Positions 1-10,064 of a stretch of 64,000 nucleotides of DNA are shown here, in pieces. This DNA is from Diphasiastrum complanatum (Eukaryota > Streptophyta > Lycopodiopsida > Lycopodiales > Lycopodiaceae). Position 1 is the stretch's first letter; each line of letters begins with the position of its first letter. The DNA is taken from positions 501,001-565,000 of the forward strand of contig CM055112.1 in the NCBI GenBank assembly GCA_029204225.1, read 5' to 3'. Under the pieces are notes generated by a model. It made no database searches. It was not told the origin of the DNA and saw nothing but the letters and a program-made list of their open reading frames with translations. The position numbers and the translations under genes are program-made.

Positions 1-142
1 CGAAGAGGAGATTTTTACGTAGGGGTGGTCCACCAGCACATTGTGTTACGCCCGAGGAGGTGCGTAATCACCCATCATATAGGACTCCAAAGGCATAGTC
101 TAGATCAGTTAGAGCTAAACGACGGGCGCATTTCAGGCGAAG

Positions 143-1060
143 ATGAGAGCCCTAGATAGGGTTGGTAGGTTATTTGAGGTGGGCAGATCGTTCCTAACTC
201 CATCCCATCATGATTTGGGATGGATGGAGTTTGCATGTGATTGTTGTTCGACCTTGCGATGGAAAATAGAAAGGAATAGCCATTTTTGTTGCATGAAAGA
301 CAAGGTGCGTTTGCCTTTGATGCCATCACCGCCTTCTGAGCTATTTCATTTGTACACGTCCTCCGATGACTCGGGAGCTCATTTTAGAAAGAATATTTGA
401 GATTATGATAACTCATTGGCATTCACATCTCTTGGAGTGAATATGGATAGATCCATCTCCAACTTCGTAGGCAGCGCGCATACACGTTTCGAGTGTCTAG
501 GCGGTTGTACCATCACATCAGTGGTTTGTTGTCATCGGATAGGCCTTCCTTTTCACAAATTTACTTCATGGATGGTGATGATTTGCAAGCGGATCATAGT
601 TCATTTCTGAGCCCTGAGCTTAGGCGTGATGGTCTCTTTGTCTTGCAGAGCATGATGGTGGATGTAAGTCCATTTGCGCAATGTTTTAAGAATGTTGCGC
701 GGATCATGCGGGCAAATGCCACAAAGGATATTCGTCTCCGCATAGTATCAGGTTGTTTGCAGAGTAGATTGAGCAGGCAATTCAATGCTCCCGCGAGCAA
801 TAAGATTGTGGTGCTTATGCCTTTAGACGAGACCCCGAGTGACGGAATGCGTGACATCATATTGCATTCCATTCAGGATGGTTTGCAATTCATCACACAA
901 TATCATTGGTCATATGATGCATTGCATTTTGTACTATTATTTTCATTTGGTACCGATGGGTAGTATCCGAAAATCCCACATGTGCACGTCAGAGATGACA
1001 CACGTGCTGATGATGGTGTCGATAATGGTGCACTTTCTGATGCCTTTGAAGAGCATTTAG
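143..1060 (+). pseudogene. Helitron RepHel N-terminal region, broken
   Basis: Three overlapping frames together read as the N-terminal part of a plant Helitron replicase. The first has a C-x-C-C pair and a CCMKDKVRLP stretch. The next contains AFTSLGVNMDRSI. The third has YHHISGLLSSD, FSQIYFMDGDDLQADH and LRRDGLFVLQSMMVDVSPFAQ. Frame changes occur near 400-420, 490-600 and 960, and a stop falls at 961. This region lies before the catalytic Rep domain and helps identify the family. It is non-functional as it stands. Confidence 0.8.
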
Positions 1061-1143
1061 AGGGTAGTCACAAAGCTGTCACCGTTCGAGAGTTTTACTG
1101 CTATCATTTATAGGTTAGTACAGAGCATATTTCACCGATCCAT

Positions 1144-2060
1144 TTGGGTGAAAGGCTGCTGCAAGAGTACGCATGTGACATGATGGCAAAGATGGTGCAA
1201 AATAACATGAACTACTACTACAATAATCAGCACAACTTTCGTAGAGAAACTTGTAGCGATATTGCTGATGTTGGGGGAGCTCATTCCTCTAGCGACATAG
1301 GAATGCGAGTAGTGCTTCCATCTTCATACATCGGTTCACCGCGTCATATGCATCATCAATACCAAGATGCTTTGGTCGTCGTTAGGGATTTGGGTTCTCC
1401 CAATCTGTTTATCATGATGACGATGAACCCAAATTGGTCGGAGTTGAGGAGAGAGTTGCAAAACCAGCAGATAGCTGTAGACAGGCCTGATTTGGTATCG
1501 AGGGTTTTTAGCATGAAGCTACAGCATTTGATTGACTTACTGAAGAACGATGGTATTTTTGGGCGCATTATAGGGAGGCTGCATGTCGTGGAATTCCTTA
1601 AGAAGGATTGTCTCACGGCCACCTTTTGATTATATTGGAGGAGCGGAGCAAACCCTTCACGGTTGGAGATTACGATCGTATTGTGTGTGCAGAGATTTCT
1701 GTGAATGAGGAAGATCCAAAATTGTATGAGATAGTGATGAGATCTATGATGCATGGTCCATGCAGAGCATCCTTTCTAAATGCCCAGTGCATGAAGGACA
1801 AAAAATGCTCGAAGAACTATCCAAAGAATTTTATTGATGAAACATCAATGGTGAAGGGATATGTTTTATATAGGCGGAGGGATAACGGAGTGACGGTGCA
1901 TTCACATGGAGTAGAGTTAGATAACATGTGGGTTGTACCGTACAACAGGTGATTGGCACTACATTTTCAGTGCCACTTGAACGTGGAGGTATGTGCACAT
2001 ATACGTAGTGTGAAGTATTTGTACAAGTACTTGTACAAAGGACTTGATATGATTACGGCG
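1144..2060 (+). pseudogene. Helitron Rep (HUH nuclease) domain, frameshifted
   Basis: Residues of the first frame (1144-1629) match Helitron_like_N: GMRVVLPSSYIGSPRHMHHQ, then LFIMMTMNPNWSELRREL and DRPDLVSRVFSMKLQHLIDLL. The HUH metal-binding motif survives as H-G-H at 1614-1622 but lies in a different frame from the upstream part, so a frameshift just before 1610 separates them. The continuation (1608-1952) includes DYDRIVCAEI and CMKDKKCSKNYPKNF. The two-tyrosine motif reads KYLYKYLYKG at about 2013-2042. Known chemistry of the family is single-strand nicking and ligation in rolling-circle transposition. This copy is dead. Confidence 0.82.
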
Positions 2061-2229
2061 GGGGCTGTAGAGAGCGGTGGTCAGACATCATAATGGATAA
2101 ATGAGATAGAGCAATTTCTTAATGCTTGATACTTCTCAGCCAGTGAGTCATGTTGGCGATTGTTGGGGCTTTCTATGGTGCTCATAAGCCCGTGGTGACC
2201 CGGTTGTCAATTCATCTCCCTGAACAAGA

Positions 2230-2640
2230 ATTGGTGTACTTCAGTGAGGGAGTGGATTTACAGGAGATCGTAGATGGGCGTTCAGGTACCACTTTGCATA
2301 TTCTTTGAGCTGAACATGGTGATTCGGAGGCTCGAGAGTTGTACCAGGACTAGCCGAGGCAGTATTGGTACAACAAGAGAACACGTAGGCGGAGTCGTCG
2401 AATCAACGTGCAGACAACCCCTACCATTGGTCGCATGTATTTTGTACACCCCTGCGAAGGGGAGAGGTTTTATATGCGAGTTCTTTTGGCTCATGTCAGG
2501 GGTGCAACCAACTTTGAAGACTTGTGCATGACTGATGGTGAGTTGTTTCAGTCGTTCAGAGGTGCTTGCAGACACAGACTTTTGATAAATGACGCAGATT
2601 AGTGGAGTAGTTGCCTGCGGGAGGCAGTGTTATGGGCACT
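2230..2640 (+). pseudogene. Helitron linker between Rep and helicase, broken
   Basis: Fragments in several frames read as the region that joins Rep to the Pif1 helicase in plant Helitrons. Visible pieces are HLPEQELVYFSEG near 2213-2251, then GRMYFVHPCEGERFYMRVLL and FEDLCMTDGELFQSFRGACR in the frame 2408-2602. A stop at 2600-2602 and several frame changes break it. The order matches the flanking Rep and helicase segments, which supports a single ancestral gene. Confidence 0.7.
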
Positions 2641-2899
2641 CCATCGCAACTTTGTCTCATGTTCGCTATGCTTCTTTTGACATGTGTCCCTTCCAACCCA
2701 TTGGAGCTCTGGAGGAGCATAGAGCCGCATTTAGTTGAGGATATATTCAAATGAGTGGGACAACCAATAACATGCGAAACCATTTATATGAGTCGGGTTT
2801 TAGTAGACAGAGTTGTTCTTGATGTGGAGTCGCACATGCAGGCAGCTAGAAAGTCGTTAGTGAATTTTGGGTTTAGAGTCCCCGATGTCGATTTTGGTT

Positions 2900-4463
2900 C
2901 AACTCCATTGTTTCAAGAGGAGATGTTTGTCAACGAGAACCCTTCAGAGGTTGAAGTTGACATCGAGAGATTGAACGTGGATCATCGTAAGATTTTCGAC
3001 CGTGTGGTACGTGAGCATGTTGTTCGGAGAGTGGGAGGAGTGTTTTTGTAGATGGTCCGGGTGGTACATGCAAGACGCACCTATATAGTGTCATGTTGTC
3101 AGCACAAGGGTGGATAGCATTGGCAGTTGCATCGTGTGGGATTGTTGCACTATTGATGAAAGGTGGTAGGACCGCACACTCTCGGTTTAAAATTCCTCCA
3201 ACGGAATTGAATGAGAGCTCGACATTCAACATTTCTAAGCAATCTACGTTAGGTACGCTTTTAATGGCATGTCGACTGATCATTTGGGATGAGGCTCCCA
3301 TGGTGCCTAAGTATGCTATAGAGTGTGTAGATTGATCTTTGCGAGACATATTGAGTATCCGTGCGCCATTTGGAGGAGTTATAGTTGTTTTCGGGGGTGA
3401 TTTTTGACAGATTCTACAAGTGGTACCACGTGGTAGTCGGGCGCAAATTGTCAACGCTTCACTGAAGTGTTCACGTTTGTGGAAACACATGGAGGTGCAC
3501 AAATTGACAAAGAACATGCACGTCATGGGCGTGGAAGGTGGCGATAAAGATGAGCAGTTGAGGTTTGTAGATTATTTGTTGAGTGTGGGAGATGGTCGTG
3601 AGCCCACATTCGTGCATCGCAATTCGGACCTGATTTCCCTGCCAGAGGGCATGTGCCTAAGGACGCGTGATGTGGGCGAATAGATTTCATTAACATTTCC
3701 TGATGTTGCACAACGTTTTAAGAATGTTGAGTTCTTGATGAGTCGTGCAATATTGACCCCATTGAACAAAGATGTGTATGAGATCAATGCGAGGGTTGTT
3801 GAGCAGCTTCCAGGTGACGTTTGCACTTTTTATAGTGTCGATAGTGTTGTTGAGTGTGAGGGCTCTACAACCGAGTGGGTGTCCTCCACATAAGTTGGTG
3901 CTGAAGATTGGGATGATTGTGATATTGTTACGATCGATAGCATCGCACAAGGGATTGTGCAATGGCACAAGATTGATCATCCTCAGATTGGGCAAACAGG
4001 TCATAGAGGCAGAGATAGTGACCGGGAAGAATATAGGGAGTAGAGTCCTTATTCCACGTATCCCTATAGTGTCGAGTGATTCGAACATACCATTTGAATT
4101 GCAGAGGGTCCAGTTTCCTAACGAGCAACATTTGCCATGACAATAAACAAAGCACAGGGGCAAACTATGGACACGATTGGATTGTATTTGCCCCAGCCTG
4201 TGTTTAGTCATGGACAGCTGCATGTTGCACTTTCGAGAGTGCGAAATGCAGCAAGTCTTCATGTGCTGATTATTGACAAAGACAATCGATTTATGGATGT
4301 GGATGGATGGCGAGCTACACTCAGAACATTGTGTATTCAGAAGTGTTGTAGTAGTAAGTTTGAAGTGATGTCTATGGTTTATGGTTTCGAGATGCAAGGT
4401 ATAGTTAGATTTAGAATTGGAGGTAGACTTAGCATTTGGGATGTAGGGTGGAGTTGGAGTTAG
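2900..4463 (+). pseudogene. Helitron Pif1-type DNA helicase domain, broken
   Basis: The SF1B helicase motifs are readable across several frames. Walker A appears near 3051-3080 as DGPGGTCKTH, with Cys where the lysine-loop glycine is expected. Walker B is IWDEAPMVP near 3283-3309. GGDFRQIL is readable near 3393-3420 only through an in-frame TGA in place of the Arg codon. LTKNMHV follows near 3508. The C-terminal part has MTINKAQGQTMDTIG (4137 onward) and the motif VI stretch HVALSRVRN near 4222-4248. Frameshifts or stops occur near 3045, 3333, 3680 and 4140. The helicase would unwind DNA during Helitron transposition, but this copy cannot be functional. Confidence 0.85.
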
Positions 4464-4618
4464 ACTTAGCATTTGAGATGTAGGGTAGAGTTAGAGTTAG
4501 AGTTAGCTTTGGAGGTAGACTTAGCATTTGGGATGTAGGGTAGAGTTGGAATTAGATTTGGAGTTAGACTTAGCATTTGGGATGTGGGGTAGAGTTAGAG
4601 TTAGAGTTAGATTTGGAG
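4401..4618 (+). repeat. Minisatellite, TTAGCATTTGGGATG units
   Basis: About four tandem units share AGACTTAGCATTTGGGATG followed by TAGGGTAGAGTTGGAGTT. Between them are variable runs of AGAGTT/GTTAGA hexamers, which give spacings of roughly 40-60 bp. The array follows directly on the Helitron helicase end. It has no coding potential. Confidence 0.8.
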
Positions 4619-4779
4619 AGAAAAATTTGTCAAATTTTGTACACAAAGAAGGTTGTGTAGAAAGAGGTTCTTTGATATAGTTGTCGAAGGCCGTTGAGCA
4701 TCACTTGGTTGAGGGTTACATTCACCAATTCGAGGTTTTGGAGTGTAGTGGAAGCGGTGAAAATGTTAGTCAAGTTGTA

Positions 4780-7030
4780 CTTTCGAGATATTTTTGGAGA
4801 CTTCAATTTTTGGAGTCACAAAATTTTTGAGACTCGAAACTCGAATTTTTGGAGACTTTAATGTTTTGAGTCTCGAAGTTTTTGAGACACGAAATTTTTG
4901 AGACTCGAAACTCGAATTTTTGGAATTTTCAAATTTTTGAAACACAATTTGTGGAAAGACGAATTTTTGGAGACTTCAGACGCGGATTTTTGGAGGCATT
5001 TTCGAAGACTTCAATTTTTTGAGACACAAAATTTTCAAGACTTGAAACTCGAATTTTTGGAGATTTCAACTTTTGGAGTCTCGAAATTTTTGAGACTCGA
5101 AACTCAAATTTTTGGAGTCTCCGAATTTTCGGAACTCAAATTTTGGAGACTCCATTTGTGGAGAGACGAATTTTTGGAGACTCAAGACACGAATTTTTGG
5201 AGATATTTTTGAGGTACATTTCGAGGTACATTTTGTGGAGACTTCAATTTTTGAGACACAAAATTTTCGAGACTCAATTTGTGAAGAGTCTAATTTTTGG
5301 ATACTTCAATTTTCGAGAACGAAATTTTCAAGACTTGAAACTCGAATTTTTGGAGATTTCTATTTTTGGAGTCTCGAAAATTTTAAGACTCGAAACTCGA
5401 AATTTTCTAGACTCGAATTTTTGAGGTATTTTTGGAGACTCGAAACTCAAATTTTTGGAGACACGAAATTTTAGAAAATCAAGACACGAATTTTTGAGGC
5501 ATTTTCGGAGACTTCAATTTTCGAGACACGAAATTTTTGAGACTCGAAACACAAATTTTTGGAGATTTCAATTTTTGGAATCTCGAAATTTTCGAGACTC
5601 GAAACTCAAATTTTCGGAGATTTCAATTTTTTGAGTTTCGAAATTTTTGAGACTCAAAACTCAAATTCGAATTTTTGAGGTATTTTTGGAGACTTCAACT
5701 TTTGGAGACACGAAATTTTTGAGACTCGAAACTCGAATTTTTGGAGACTTCAATGTTGAGTCTTGAAATTTTTGAAACACGTTTAGAGACTTGAAACTTG
5801 AATTTTTGGAGGCTCCAAACTTTCGAGACACAATTTGTGGAGAGACAAAATTTTAGAAAATCAAAACACGAATTTTTGGCATTTTCGGAGACTTCAATTT
5901 TTGAGACACGAAATTTTCAAGATTCGAAACTCAAATTGTTGGAGATTTCAATTTTTGGAGTCTCGAAATTTTTGAGACTTGAGACTCGAAACTCAAATTT
6001 TTCTAGACTCGAAACTCGAATTTATTCGAGACTCAATTTTTTACAACTCTAAATTGTCAAAACTCAATTTGTGGAGAGACGAATTTTTGGAGACTCAAGA
6101 CATGAATTTTTGAGACACGAAACTCGAATTTTTGGAGATTTCAATTTTTGGAGTCTCGAATTTTTGGAGACGCGAATAATCCGAGACTCGAAACTTGAAT
6201 TTTTGGAGATTTTGATTTTTGGAGACTCTAAATTTTCGAGACACAATTTGTGAAGAGACAAATTTTTGGAGACTCAAGACACGAATTTTTGGAGGTATTT
6301 CGAGGTATTTTTGGAGACTTAAATTTTCGAGACACGAAATTCGAATTTAACTAAACCTTCACGAAAATGTCACGAAATTTTTCTCAAGGCTTCACGAGAT
6401 TTTCGGATTTTGGAGACACAAAATTTTCGAGACACGAAATTTTCGATACTCGAAACTCGAATATTTGGAGACACGAAATTTTTGTCATTCAAGACTCGAA
6501 TTTTTGATGACATGAATCTTTTGAGACTCGGAACTCAAATTTTTTGAGACTTCAATTTTTGGAGACACAAAAATTTCGAGACATAAATTGTTGGAGATTT
6601 CAATTTTTGGAGTCTCACAATTTTGGAGACTCGAATTTTTGGAGATACAAAATTTTCGAGACTTAAAATTCGAATTTTGAGAGTCTCCAAATTTTCGGGA
6701 CTCAATTTTTGGAGACTCAATATTTTCGAAGTACATCTCGAGGGTCAGTGTCAATTTGTGTAAAGACGAATTTTTAGAGACTCAAGACACGAATTTTTGG
6801 AGGTATTTTTGAGGTACATTTTGAGGTATTTTCAAGGTACGAGGTACTTTCAAGGTATTTTTTGAGGTGCATTTCGAGATTTTTTGAGGTATTTTGATGT
6901 ACTTTTCGAGGTATTTTTGAAGTACTTTTGAGGTATTTCAAGGTACTTTCGAGGTACTTTTGAGAGTTAGTGTCTCAATTTGTGGAGAGACAAATTTTTG
7001 GAGACTCAAGACACGAATTTTTGGAGGTAT
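4780..7030. repeat. ~2.3-kb degenerate AT-rich satellite (TCGAA / TTTTTGGAGA words)
   Basis: The whole stretch is built from a few short words in shifting order: GAGACTCGAAACTCGAA, TTTTTGGAGA, TTTCAATTTTTGGAG, TCTCGAAATTTT and GACACGAATTTTTGGAG. In places (for example 5538-5640) a higher-order period of about 55 bp is visible. Several words are inverses of each other (TCGAAATTTT against AAAATTTCGA), so single strands could fold extensively. Open frames in it simply reflect the repeat (FLETR, IFGD peptides) and are not genes. I recognise no named family. Confidence 0.85.
6795..6975. repeat. GAGGTA(C/T)TTT decamer array
   Basis: Within the satellite, the repeat changes to short tandem units of about 10 bp reading GAGGTAYTTTT or AAGGTACTTTC, roughly 15 copies with small indels. 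On both sides the longer TCGAA/TTTTTGGAGA repeat resumes, so this is an internal sub-array rather than a separate locus. Confidence 0.7.
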
Positions 7031-7059
7031 TTTTGAGATACATTTTGAGGTATTTTTTC

Positions 7060-7600
7060 GAGGGTCAGTGTCGCATTCTTCGAGGGCCTCCCCCTCCAAA
7101 AAATATTTTTGAGTTATTTCGCGAAGGCATCGGAATATCGTAAAATTTTTGAGAAGCCTTCAGTGATTTTTGCGAAACCTTTAGAGAAATTTCGCGAAAT
7201 TTTCGCGACACTGTTCCTCCTCCTCAAGTGTCGCATTTTTTTCGAGGGTCAATGTCACGAACATAACTAAAGCCTTCGCAAAAATTTCGTGAAAATCCCC
7301 TAAAGGCTTTGCGAGGATTTGCCAATTTTTTTTGAATTTTTTGCGAGATTTTCGAGGCCTTTTTGCGTTTCGAGATATTTCGCGAAAGCTTCAGTGATTT
7401 TTGCGAGATTTTCGTGAAACTTTCAGGAAAATTGCGCGATTTTTTTGCGACATTGGCCCTCCCCCTCCAGAAAAATGCGACACTCCCCCTCCCCCTCCCC
7501 CTCCCAAAAATTACCTTCTCCTCTCAAAAAATACCCCCCCCCCTCCCAAACAATGCGATACGTCGGCTGGCACACTTCGGCCACGTACACACATATATCT
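7060..7600. repeat. Low-complexity region with TTCGCGAAA words and C-rich tracts
   Basis: The satellite passes into sequence with recurring TTTCGCGAAA/TTTTTGCGAGATTTTCG words, twice followed by CGAGGGTCAGTGTCGCA-like phrases. C-rich runs follow (CCCTCCCCCTCC at 7455-7507 and a C9 run near 7543). Frames through it encode proline-rich or glycine/glutamate-rich low-complexity peptides and are not credible genes. Confidence 0.55.
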
Positions 7601-7639
7601 TTCACCCGTCAACAAAGACATACTAAATTTCCAAATCAT

Positions 7640-7734
7640 CGGAAAATCATCGCCCGTCAACGAGATACTCAATTTCCAAATCATCAGTCGTCGCCTAGAT
7701 CGGCCGCCATTGCCCGTCAACGACGTGCACTCAT

Positions 7735-7777
<43 letters not shown>

Positions 7778-7850
7778 CTAGTAAAGAGTGTCCGTCGTTG
7801 ATGGGCATTGGACGACCGACGATCTAGCCTGTGATCTAGTGGATATGCCC
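7640..7850. repeat. Imperfect inverted repeat flanking a (TA)n tract
   Basis: Left of the TA tract the sequence reads CTAGATCGGCCGCCATTGCC, CGTCAACGACGTGCACTCAT, TACTATA. The right side, read as reverse complement, gives CTAGATCGTCGGTCGTCCAA, TGCCCATCAACGACGGACAC, TCTTTACTAGTATA. The arms are roughly 45-50 bp with mismatches, and weaker similarity continues outward. The TA run (about 7738-7765) forms the loop. The structure resembles a foldback element or a hairpin-forming site. No target duplication was found. Confidence 0.6.
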
Positions 7851-8084
7851 TCATTGACGGCGATTTGGGTGACGGGCGGTTCTAATGCGGTTTAAAATGG
7901 TGAGTAAGTCCGTCGATGACATATGGCTGACAATTTTGGTTACGGCCAATGGATTGGGTCGAAGGTCAATGGTTTGGGTTGAAAGTGGATATGCCCGTCG
8001 TTGATGGACAACCAACGATCTAGATGACGACCGATGATTTCGATGGTGGCTGATGGTTTAGGAGGAAAGCTGATGGTCGTTTAC

Positions 8085-8169
8085 GGATGGCCCACTATTC
8101 AAAGTAATATGTTAAGCTCGTCGTTGACGGACGACCTACTATTCAAAGTAATATGTTGTTCATGCATGT

Positions 8170-8209
<40 letters not shown>

Positions 8210-8345
8210 ATACATGCATGTGTACGAATATTTGCTTTTAGGTGTGTATGAGTGTGTGTGTGTGCATATTTTGTATGCATGTGTTTGCAAATGTCTGTTG
8301 AAGGGCGGCCCACAGTTCAAAGTGAATATGTTGTTCATGCATGTG
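8085..8345 (+). repeat. Direct repeats (TTCAAAGTAATATGTT) and (TG)n tract
   Basis: The phrase ATTCAAAGTAATATGTT occurs twice (near 8097 and 8140), and the related GTTCAAAGTGAATATGTTG occurs near 8316. Each is preceded by GGNGGCCCAC or GACGACCTAC. The later two run into TTCATGCATGTG. A (TG)n microsatellite occupies about 8168-8208, and TG-rich, purine-pyrimidine alternating DNA continues to about 8580, a pattern compatible with Z-DNA. Frames here are cysteine/valine or histidine/threonine low-complexity and are not genes. Confidence 0.7.
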
Positions 8346-8754
8346 GTATGTATGTGTGTTTGTGTGCATGTGTGAGGATGTTTTCTTTTAGGTTTATATG
8401 TGACGTGTGTGTGTATGTGTGTAGGGTGGGGGGTTTTCATATTTGATGTGTGTATGTGTGTGTGCATATTTGATTTGTGTATATATGTATGCATATGTAT
8501 ATGTGTGCATATTCAGTGTGTTTACAATTGTATATTTATGTTTGTGTGCATGCAAGTGTGTTTGTGTATGTGTGTACATTTGTGCATTTTGTTTGTTAAA
8601 ATCTTGGACAAAGAAGATTTTACAAAATTTTGAAATACATCATACACAAAAATTTACTTGCTCTTATCGAACAGCCATTACCATCAAAAGAATCTCATAA
8701 CATTTTTAGCTAAGAGACATTTTAAATAGTCCAAATATATATTTGTAACCAAAT

Positions 8755-9144
8755 TCAAAACATCCTATAAATGTCATTGCTTAAATTTAATATCATTAAT
8801 TGGCTATACACTAGGATATCTAACATCGCCTCAAAGGCAAACGCACTAATAGTGCTGCCATTCCTATAAACATATCTTAAATTACTAAGTAGCAAATCTA
8901 CGTTTAAGAGCAAACGAAATTGTAAATATGTGCCAATAATACTCTCTTCACTATTCAAATAATGAATATACAGCTCTAACAACCAAATGGTTGTGCTGCA
9001 AAAGATATGCTCTCCATCACCAAGCAACTCCCTAAACTCCACGGAAAATCGACGATGATTTACCATCAAGTTCACTATCTGCACAAACACACAGGTGGCC
9101 AACTGTGGGCAGAGTGCGAGTGTGCTTCCTAATGGTAAGAGCAA
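8755..9144 (-). CDS. Unrecognised open frame, 129 codons, possible gene fragment
   Basis: This minus-strand frame has normal amino-acid composition, unlike the low-complexity frames around it. It is leucine-rich and looks helical. Recognisable stretches are NHRRFSVEFRELLGDGEHIF, CSTTIWLLELYIHYLNSEES and AFEAMLDILVYSQLMIL. I cannot assign a family. It could be an exon or retained fragment of a helical-repeat protein, because the 5' part (MLLPLGSTLALCPQLA) looks less protein-like than the rest. No partner exons were found nearby, and a poly-G tract lies 150 bp upstream. It may also be a chance frame. Confidence 0.3.
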   Translation of the reverse strand: MLLPLGSTLALCPQLATCVFVQIVNLMVNHRRFSVEFRELLGDGEHIFCSTTIWLLELYIHYLNSEESIIGTYLQFRLLLNVDLLLSNLRYVYRNGSTISAFAFEAMLDILVYSQLMILNLSNDIYRMF

Positions 9145-9270
9145 GTTGTTTGGGCAAGAGGCCGATTGTTTTAGTGCTCGAGGGAGATGGGTGAGTGGGT
9201 TTTGTCATGTGACAAAAAAAAGATGAGGGAGTGTTGAAAAAAGAAATGCTTCTGCCCTTAAAAATCTTAG

Positions 9271-9287
9271 TTTTTTTTTTTTTTGGA

Positions 9288-9325
<38 letters not shown>
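9271..9325. repeat. Poly-T then 36-nt poly-G tract
   Basis: A run of about 14 T is followed by GGAGA and then uninterrupted G from 9290 to 9325. Such a tract would form G-quadruplexes and is prone to length error in sequencing and assembly, so its exact length should be treated with caution. Confidence 0.9.
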
Positions 9326-9326
<1 letters not shown>

Positions 9327-9965
9327 GGTTCTTTCTTGATGGGGACTATTTTTTGTCTCATAATTTTTTGGTAAAAAACATAATGATATGAATCTAAAAG
9401 TAAAAATATATGAAAGAAAAGAAACAAAGCATTACCTTCAAACATGGCATTTTGGTCACAACAAAATGACTATAATATGCCCCAAGATTATGCCCAACTC
9501 TGAAGTAGTAGTCATTTTGATGTTATATTCCATAGCACAATCTATAGTGCTTAAATAATGTAGCTACTAAACAATCTAGTAGTATGAAGGAGATGCAACA
9601 AATTCTATCACTTGAATCAAATAGTTATACACCATCTGAAGCGATTATTAACTTGGTAGTGTATTGAATTAGCCAACCACTCACACAATATCTCATTTTT
9701 TATAAATGATTGGAGCTAGAGCAAAGGAGATAGATCCAAGGAATCAAAGCAAATTGAGCAATCACCTACTTCATATTTTGAAACATGATGGCATAAATTG
9801 TTAAGCAAGCATATTAGAAAACAAAATTAATGCCAATTTTAAACATTCCATTTTTTTCACAACAATATGACAACTAAATGGCACAAAAATCATGGTTTGC
9901 ATTGCTACTAATTTTCAGCAATATATATAGAAGTTAAAAAACCAATCTTTGTCTACTAGGCATTG

Positions 9966-9966
<1 letters not shown>

Positions 9967-10036
<70 letters not shown>

Positions 10037-10062
10037 TGTGTGTGTGCGCGCATGTGTGTGTG
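9967..10062. repeat. Compound microsatellite (TC)n-(AC)n-TAG-(TG)n
   Basis: About 17 TC units run directly into about 16 AC units, then TAGTGTGTGTGTGCGCGCAT and further TG units. The (AC)n and (TG)n arms are complementary around the central TAG, so the block can extrude as a cruciform or adopt Z-DNA. Confidence 0.9.
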
Positions 10063-10064
10063 TA

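Larger units (their letters stand above)
1..4470 (+). mobile_element. Degenerate autonomous Helitron (RepHel), 5' end outside window
   Basis: The block reads, in order, as a Helitron N-terminal region, a Helitron_like_N/Rep domain and a Pif1-type helicase, all on the plus strand. This is the gene order of plant rolling-circle Helitrons. The reading frame is broken many times by stops and frameshifts, so no functional RepHel protein can be made. I did not find a convincing 3' CTRR end with its hairpin; helicase similarity stops near 4290-4460, and a minisatellite follows. The 5' terminus must lie left of base 1. Confidence 0.85.

Noticed and set aside
4898..6754. Many open frames of 60-120 codons in the AT-rich satellite (FGDSK, FLETR peptides)
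   Set aside because: They appear in several frames and both strands with the same short peptides, so they are by-products of the repeat.
8034..8700. Cys/Val- and His/Thr-rich frames
   Set aside because: They are translations of TG/CA repeats, not proteins.
9032..9445. Frame with a polyproline run
   Set aside because: The prolines come from the poly-G tract read on the minus strand.
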